From: Planctomycetota bacterium
GTDB taxonomy: Bacteria > Planctomycetota > OFTM77
Assembly: GCA_029260795.1 (NCBI GenBank)
Contig: JAJDCO010000049.1
Span: 1 to 46,093, forward strand
Length of the DNA: 46,093 nucleotides
Direction of reading: 5' to 3'
The notes beneath the pieces are model-generated. The model made no database searches. It worked only from the letters and a program-made list of their open reading frames with translations, and was not told where the DNA came from. Shown here piece by piece: positions 42,450 to 46,093 of the stretch. Position 1 is the stretch's first letter, and each line of letters opens with the position of its first letter. The translations under genes were made by a program, and so were the position numbers.

Positions 42450-44693
42450 TCAGGGCGACGGAGCGAGAATGAAGAACCGAATATCGAGCGCCGGCATCGC
42501 GGCCACCTCGACGAAGTCGTTGCTGACCGTCCGGATTACGGTCGCCGTCTCGGCATCGATCAGGTCGTAGTTCTGGCCGACCGTGAGGCCTCCGTCTGCG
42601 AACCGGAACAGATAGGTCAGGCTCTGAGCGGAGGTCTCGGGGTTGGCGATCACGATGCCGACCCGTCCATCGGGCGCGCGGTAGGAGGCCGAAGGCAGGT
42701 CGACTGTCTGGACGCTGTAGAGATCGAGCTGTCGATTGAAGAACTGACGAACGACGATCGAGGCATCGGTTGTCATCGGCCGCAGGAACTGGCCGTAGGT
42801 CAAGAAGGCGGCCTGGTTGCGGCGCGTGTCGATCATCTGCTGGAGTAGCGAGACGTATATCTGGACCAGCGGGTCCGAGCTCAGGTGGTTCACGGGGCCG
42901 CCGCGCAGGTACTCGGCCTCGACGGCCGTCACGATCTTGCCATTGACGAATCCATCAACCGCCGTGAAGAGTAGATCGTCCGCGTCCACGTAGATGGACG
43001 CCAGGTAGTCGGACTTCCCGTTCGAGAACACCATCGGGATGTAGTCGTGGAAGAGCGCTTCGGGCAGCGGCACGTAGCGGGCCCAGGAGGCGAGGGTCAA
43101 CCGGCTGCCATCGGCGGTGTTCGGCGTCGCGATCCACTCGGTCGTTCCGATGTAGCCCTCGAACAGCGCCTCGTAGCCGATGACCTGGTCGGGGTTGCCG
43201 GTGCGGAGGCAGCTTCGGAGGCTCTCGAAGAGCTGACGAAACCCGTTGACCATGTGCGTGCCGTACCCGCTGTGACCGTGGCTGGCGTCGTAGTCGGGAA
43301 ACGTGTCGTACGGGTTGTCGAGATAGACGGCGTCGACGGGCTGGAGCGCCTGAATCACCGAGCACATGTGACTCTGCCAGCCGGCCTGGCTGGGATCGGC
43401 GATGGCTAGTGAGCCCGCCGAGAACGGGTCGATCGTCGTCTGGCCGAAGAAGTCCTTCTTCGTCAGCGGCGCGATGTTGTTCGTGACGTAGGTCGGATCG
43501 AGCGTGTCGTAGGCGTAGGACCAGAAATAGGGCATTGAGCGCACGCCCTTGGTCCGCAGCTGGTGGATCGTGGACAGGAAGCTCGGCTTGGCCGTGTAGG
43601 GGCCGACGCCGTTGAACCAGCTCCACTGCATCACCACCATGCGATCGGCCGGGATTCCGTAGTGCAGACGAACACTCTCGTAGTCGGCGGCCACCGTCGC
43701 CGGATTCGCGAGTGAGTCGAACGAGTGCGAGCTCAAGAGCTCGAGCTCTTTCCACCAGGTCGGGATGTCCGTGCGATTGACCAGCGGGCCGGCCGACATC
43801 CAGCTCTGACCGAGCGACCAGGTGCGATAGATCTGGGCCGCATCGAACCAGTCGCCGCTGAAGGTCCCGACGACGAGGTCGTAGGAGGACGTGTACGTGC
43901 TCGGGACCGTGACCAGGTCGGTCGCGAACTGCTCGACTCCGACCCAGTAGCGCTCACCGTCGGCAGCGTAGACCAGCTGCTTGTAGTCCCACTGCCCGTC
44001 GTGGGTGGCGAGGTAGAGCCCGTCTCCGGCGTCGGTGTAGTAGGGGAACAGCTGAAAGGGCAGCTTGTTGGAGATGAAACCGAGCGTTCCGTTGCCGACC
44101 AGGTTGGTGGCGGGGTTGGTCACCAGCAGTCCACCGCGCGACGGCATGACGGCGAAGCTGTTCCCGGTGGTGGGCTTGTGCGGCCCGACGCCGATCGTGG
44201 TCTCCTTGATCGCGTGGCCGAGCACGGCACTCCCATCGACCGACGCTCGCCAGTAGGAGTGATCGCCCGTCGCGGGAATGCGAATGTCGATCGTCACCTC
44301 GAAGCGTTCGGCACCGAGTGGACACTGCCGCCAGCGGAGCGTTCCGACCAGGTCGCTGCCCGAGAGGCTGGTCGTGATCGTGCACGGGCCGAGCGTGTCG
44401 TTGGCGTCGACGGTCGTGATCGCACCGGTCGACACGTCGATCCAGTCGACTTGCCAAAGTGGGTCTTCGGCGAAGGTGAAGCGCTGGCCCGAGGTCACGT
44501 TCTCCAGGGATTGGAGATGGATGTCGGCCAGGACCGGCGCAAACGTGAAGTCGTAGCGGAGATTGCCATGGGCGAGGACGTAGGTGGGCTCGTTGATGCC
44601 TTTCCCGTTGCCCTTGGGGATCTGTGCGAGTCCGGTCGCTGCCAGGAAGAGGCACGCGACGATCGGGAGCATCGGTCGGACGGATGCAGTCAT
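42450..44693 (-). CDS. Secreted glycoside-hydrolase-like protein
   Basis: A 747-residue exported protein with signal peptide (PMLPIVACLFLAATGLAQ). Residues ~30-290 are beta-rich, like the N-terminal sandwich of GH31/GH36-type enzymes. From about 310 a (beta/alpha)8-like region begins (WWKELELLSSHSF), with MVVMQWSWFNGVGPY, GVRSMPYFWSYAYDTLDP, VDAVYLDNPYDTFPDYDA and VIGYEALFEGYIGTTEW. The D in VYLDN and E in GYEALFE are in positions expected of catalytic acids. A small beta domain ends the protein. It may belong to DUF6259, but I cannot confirm that. ATG 44693 is chosen because it directly precedes the signal peptide, with GAGGAA upstream. No transporter or carbohydrate-binding partner adjoins it. 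Confidence 0.75.
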   Translation of the reverse strand: MTASVRPMLPIVACLFLAATGLAQIPKGNGKGINEPTYVLAHGNLRYDFTFAPVLADIHLQSLENVTSGQRFTFAEDPLWQVDWIDVSTGAITTVDANDTLGPCTITTSLSGSDLVGTLRWRQCPLGAERFEVTIDIRIPATGDHSYWRASVDGSAVLGHAIKETTIGVGPHKPTTGNSFAVMPSRGGLLVTNPATNLVGNGTLGFISNKLPFQLFPYYTDAGDGLYLATHDGQWDYKQLVYAADGERYWVGVEQFATDLVTVPSTYTSSYDLVVGTFSGDWFDAAQIYRTWSLGQSWMSAGPLVNRTDIPTWWKELELLSSHSFDSLANPATVAADYESVRLHYGIPADRMVVMQWSWFNGVGPYTAKPSFLSTIHQLRTKGVRSMPYFWSYAYDTLDPTYVTNNIAPLTKKDFFGQTTIDPFSAGSLAIADPSQAGWQSHMCSVIQALQPVDAVYLDNPYDTFPDYDASHGHSGYGTHMVNGFRQLFESLRSCLRTGNPDQVIGYEALFEGYIGTTEWIATPNTADGSRLTLASWARYVPLPEALFHDYIPMVFSNGKSDYLASIYVDADDLLFTAVDGFVNGKIVTAVEAEYLRGGPVNHLSSDPLVQIYVSLLQQMIDTRRNQAAFLTYGQFLRPMTTDASIVVRQFFNRQLDLYSVQTVDLPSASYRAPDGRVGIVIANPETSAQSLTYLFRFADGGLTVGQNYDLIDAETATVIRTVSNDFVEVAAMPALDIRFFILAPSP

Positions 44694-44857
44694 TGCCGGG
44701 AGTTCCTCACTCGAAATGGGAGAGAGCGCTCGCCCCGGACCCTCTGGCCCGAGATCGGTCATCCGGTCGTCGGATTGCTGCTGGGCTTCGAATCGGCGAG
44801 CTGGCGGCTTCGTTCTTTTCGAACCCGCGCGATGTTATCAGAGCGCCCCGCCGGACT

Positions 44858-45775
44858 CTACTTCGCGGCCCGGAGTGATGAGCTCGCCGCTTCCCGAAAG
44901 ACCTTCGCCAGGTCGTGGAACTCCGCGGCCCGCGGTGAGGACGGGCGCCAAGCAAAGGCCAGCTCGCGCCCGACCTGAAGACCCTGCAGACGGAGAATCG
45001 TCAGTCGATCCTGTGAGCGTACCTCCGTCGAGACGGCCAGCTCCGGCAGGAGGGTGATTCCGAGCCCGCTGGCCACCATTCGAACGAGCGTGTTGAGGCT
45101 GGTGGCCCGGAAGTCCCCGATCTCCGGCGCTCGAGCGCGGTGGCACAGGGAGAGCGCCTGGTCTCGGAGGCAATGGCCGTCCTCGAGGAGCAAGACGTCT
45201 TCGCCTTCCAACTCCTCGAGAGCGATCCGCTTCCGCTTGGCGAGACGATGGGACGACGGCACGGCCACCACGAAGGCTTCCCGCCCGATCGATTCCGTCG
45301 TCACTTCGCCCAGGTCTGCCTCGAGCGCGATCAGGAGCAGGTCGAGGTGGCCGTTCGCGAGCGCGGCCACGAGGTGAGGGGTCAGGTCTTCGCGCAGCAA
45401 GAGCTCGAGCTCGGGGAAACGCCGTCGCACCTTCGGCAGGGCGATCGGCAGCAGATAGGGGGCGACGGTCGGGATCACGCCCAGCCGGAGCGAGCCGGTG
45501 AGCGGCTCGGCGAATTGGCGGCCGATCTCGACCAGGTCGCGCGCGTCGGTCAAGATCCGGCGCGCTCGGCGGACGACCTCGGCGCCTGCTTGCGTGAGAC
45601 GGACCTGCCGACGATCTCGCTCGAAGAGGGCGACTCCGAGATGGCGCTCGAGCTGCTGGATCTGAGCGCTGAGGCCTGGCTGGCTGACGAAGGTCGCCTC
45701 GGCAGCCTTGCGGAAGTGGAGGGTCTCGGCAAGGGCAACGGCGTACTCGAGCTGGCGAAGCGTAGGAAGCTCCAA
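44858..45775 (-). CDS. oxyR: OxyR, LysR-type peroxide sensor
   Basis: A 305-residue LysR-family regulator. The winged helix-turn-helix is at the N-terminus (RQLEYAVALAETLHFRKAAE, then FVSQPGLSAQIQQLERHLGV). In the effector domain LLLEDGHCLRDQALSLC carries C202 and C211, spaced as C199 and C208 of E. coli OxyR, so the peroxide-sensing disulfide should form. FRATSLNTLVRMVASGLGIT and LLPELAVS are also OxyR-type. It activates peroxide-defence genes when oxidised; no catalase or peroxiredoxin gene is in the window. The start is TTG 45775 with GGAG nine bases upstream; no ATG or GTG fits the family N-terminus. The upstream region holds a perfect palindrome at 45898-45942. Confidence 0.92.
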   Translation of the reverse strand: MELPTLRQLEYAVALAETLHFRKAAEATFVSQPGLSAQIQQLERHLGVALFERDRRQVRLTQAGAEVVRRARRILTDARDLVEIGRQFAEPLTGSLRLGVIPTVAPYLLPIALPKVRRRFPELELLLREDLTPHLVAALANGHLDLLLIALEADLGEVTTESIGREAFVVAVPSSHRLAKRKRIALEELEGEDVLLLEDGHCLRDQALSLCHRARAPEIGDFRATSLNTLVRMVASGLGITLLPELAVSTEVRSQDRLTILRLQGLQVGRELAFAWRPSSPRAAEFHDLAKVFREAASSSLRAAK

Positions 45776-45897
45776 GGTGACGATCTCCGGGCGCGACGAG
45801 CTCTGAGAACGAGCAGCTCTCCTGTCAGGACCGCGCGTTCGATTGGAATGATCACGGGTCGAAGTCTCTCGAACGCCGACAGTTTAGCCAGACGGTG

Positions 45898-45942
45898 CCC
45901 TCGGAGGCCCGAGTTTATAATCTGAAGTCGGGCCTCCGAGGG
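45898..45942. promoter_or_regulatory. Perfect 15-bp palindrome enclosing TATAAT
   Basis: Arms 45898-45912 and 45928-45942 are exact inverted repeats (CCCTCGGAGGCCCGA). The 15-base loop GTTTATAATCTGAAG contains TATAAT at 45916-45921, the only AT-rich patch nearby. It lies 122 bases upstream of the oxyR start. It could be an operator around a -10 box, a cruciform-forming site, or a terminator for a gene outside the window. No -35 fits well on either strand. Confidence 0.6.
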
Positions 45943-46067
45943 AACGGTCTGGAGCATTTCGTTTTGCAACACCAGGATTCAGTCGAGCGGGAGGGCTTCT
46001 CGCCCACCGCTCTCTCACCCACGCTCCTCGAAGGCAAATCGCCCCGCCAACAGGCCACGAGGATTAA

Positions 46068-46093
46068 GTGGCGCGACCTGTCGAACTCCGTTC
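46068..46093 (+). CDS. Possible 5' end of a gene cut by the window edge
   Basis: GTG 46068 is preceded by CGAGGATTAA, a fair ribosome binding site, and opens a frame reading VARPVELR to the window end. It is only eight codons, so nothing can be said of function. It would be divergent from oxyR and could be the gene served by the palindromic region at 45898-45942. Confidence 0.25.

Overview
The window is GC-rich DNA (roughly two thirds G+C by eye) with dense genes, GGAG/AGGAGG-type ribosome binding sites and frequent 4-bp or longer stop/start overlaps. A TonB-dependent receptor and exported lipoprotein-free secretory proteins imply an outer membrane. A DUF1080 protein, a CRTAC/ASPIC FG-GAP protein beside a multiheme cytochrome, and PilX-like proteins with long C-terminal domains are typical of Planctomycetota and neighbouring Gram-negative phyla. 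This phylum-level placement is inference; no rRNA, tRNA or universal marker gene is present. No integrase, transposase, phage gene or CRISPR array is visible, so it reads as chromosomal core plus accessory genes.

Layout. (1) 1-6076: a short direct repeat, then the imuA-imuB-dnaE2 mutagenic translesion cassette on +, with a possible LexA-type site at its promoter. (2) 6201-9606: a small zincin-like protein, an AlkD-type DNA alkylation repair protein, branched-chain aminotransferase IlvE and two small membrane proteins. (3) 9619-14711: two tandem copies of a three-gene minor pseudopilin block (PilV-, PilW-, PilX-like) on -, with the same 4-bp and 20-bp gene overlaps in each copy. (4) 14983-18861: a large secreted zinc metalloprotease, divergent from the pilins, ended by a strong hairpin and followed by a second direct-repeat block (18936-19217) that shares a 17-base core with the repeat at the left edge. 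(5) 19246-20070: a DUF1080 protein.

(6) 20174-26385: a four-gene chaperone operon on -, in the order coiled-coil/GrpE fusion, Hsp70, basic TPR-like protein, J-domain protein. It is not the standard grpE-dnaK-dnaJ set: the GrpE head sits on a coiled coil of about 500 residues, the Hsp70 has a short lid, the J domain lacks an intact HPD motif, and an alpha-helical repeat protein with strongly basic ends is embedded in the unit. This is the best candidate for an undescribed system. A secreted HEALH protein is transcribed divergently from it.

(7) 27692-33175: a DUF971 protein, then a two-gene electron-transfer/surface unit made of a membrane-anchored five-heme cytochrome with a TPR-like tail and a membrane-anchored FG-GAP/ASPIC protein. 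(8) 33454-36263: a TraB-family protein overlapping a PLP-dependent decarboxylase, and a ribosome hibernation factor on the other strand. (9) 36919-42108: a tightly packed receptor-YfiR-hybrid histidine kinase operon. (10) 42450-45775: a secreted glycosidase-like protein and OxyR. Upstream of oxyR lies a perfect 15-bp palindrome whose loop contains TATAAT; the start of one more gene may lie at the right edge.

The window holds several stress functions (error-prone synthesis, alkylation repair, OxyR, hibernation factor, chaperones) and several cell-surface functions (pseudopilins, protease, receptor, cytochrome), but no single pathway unites them.
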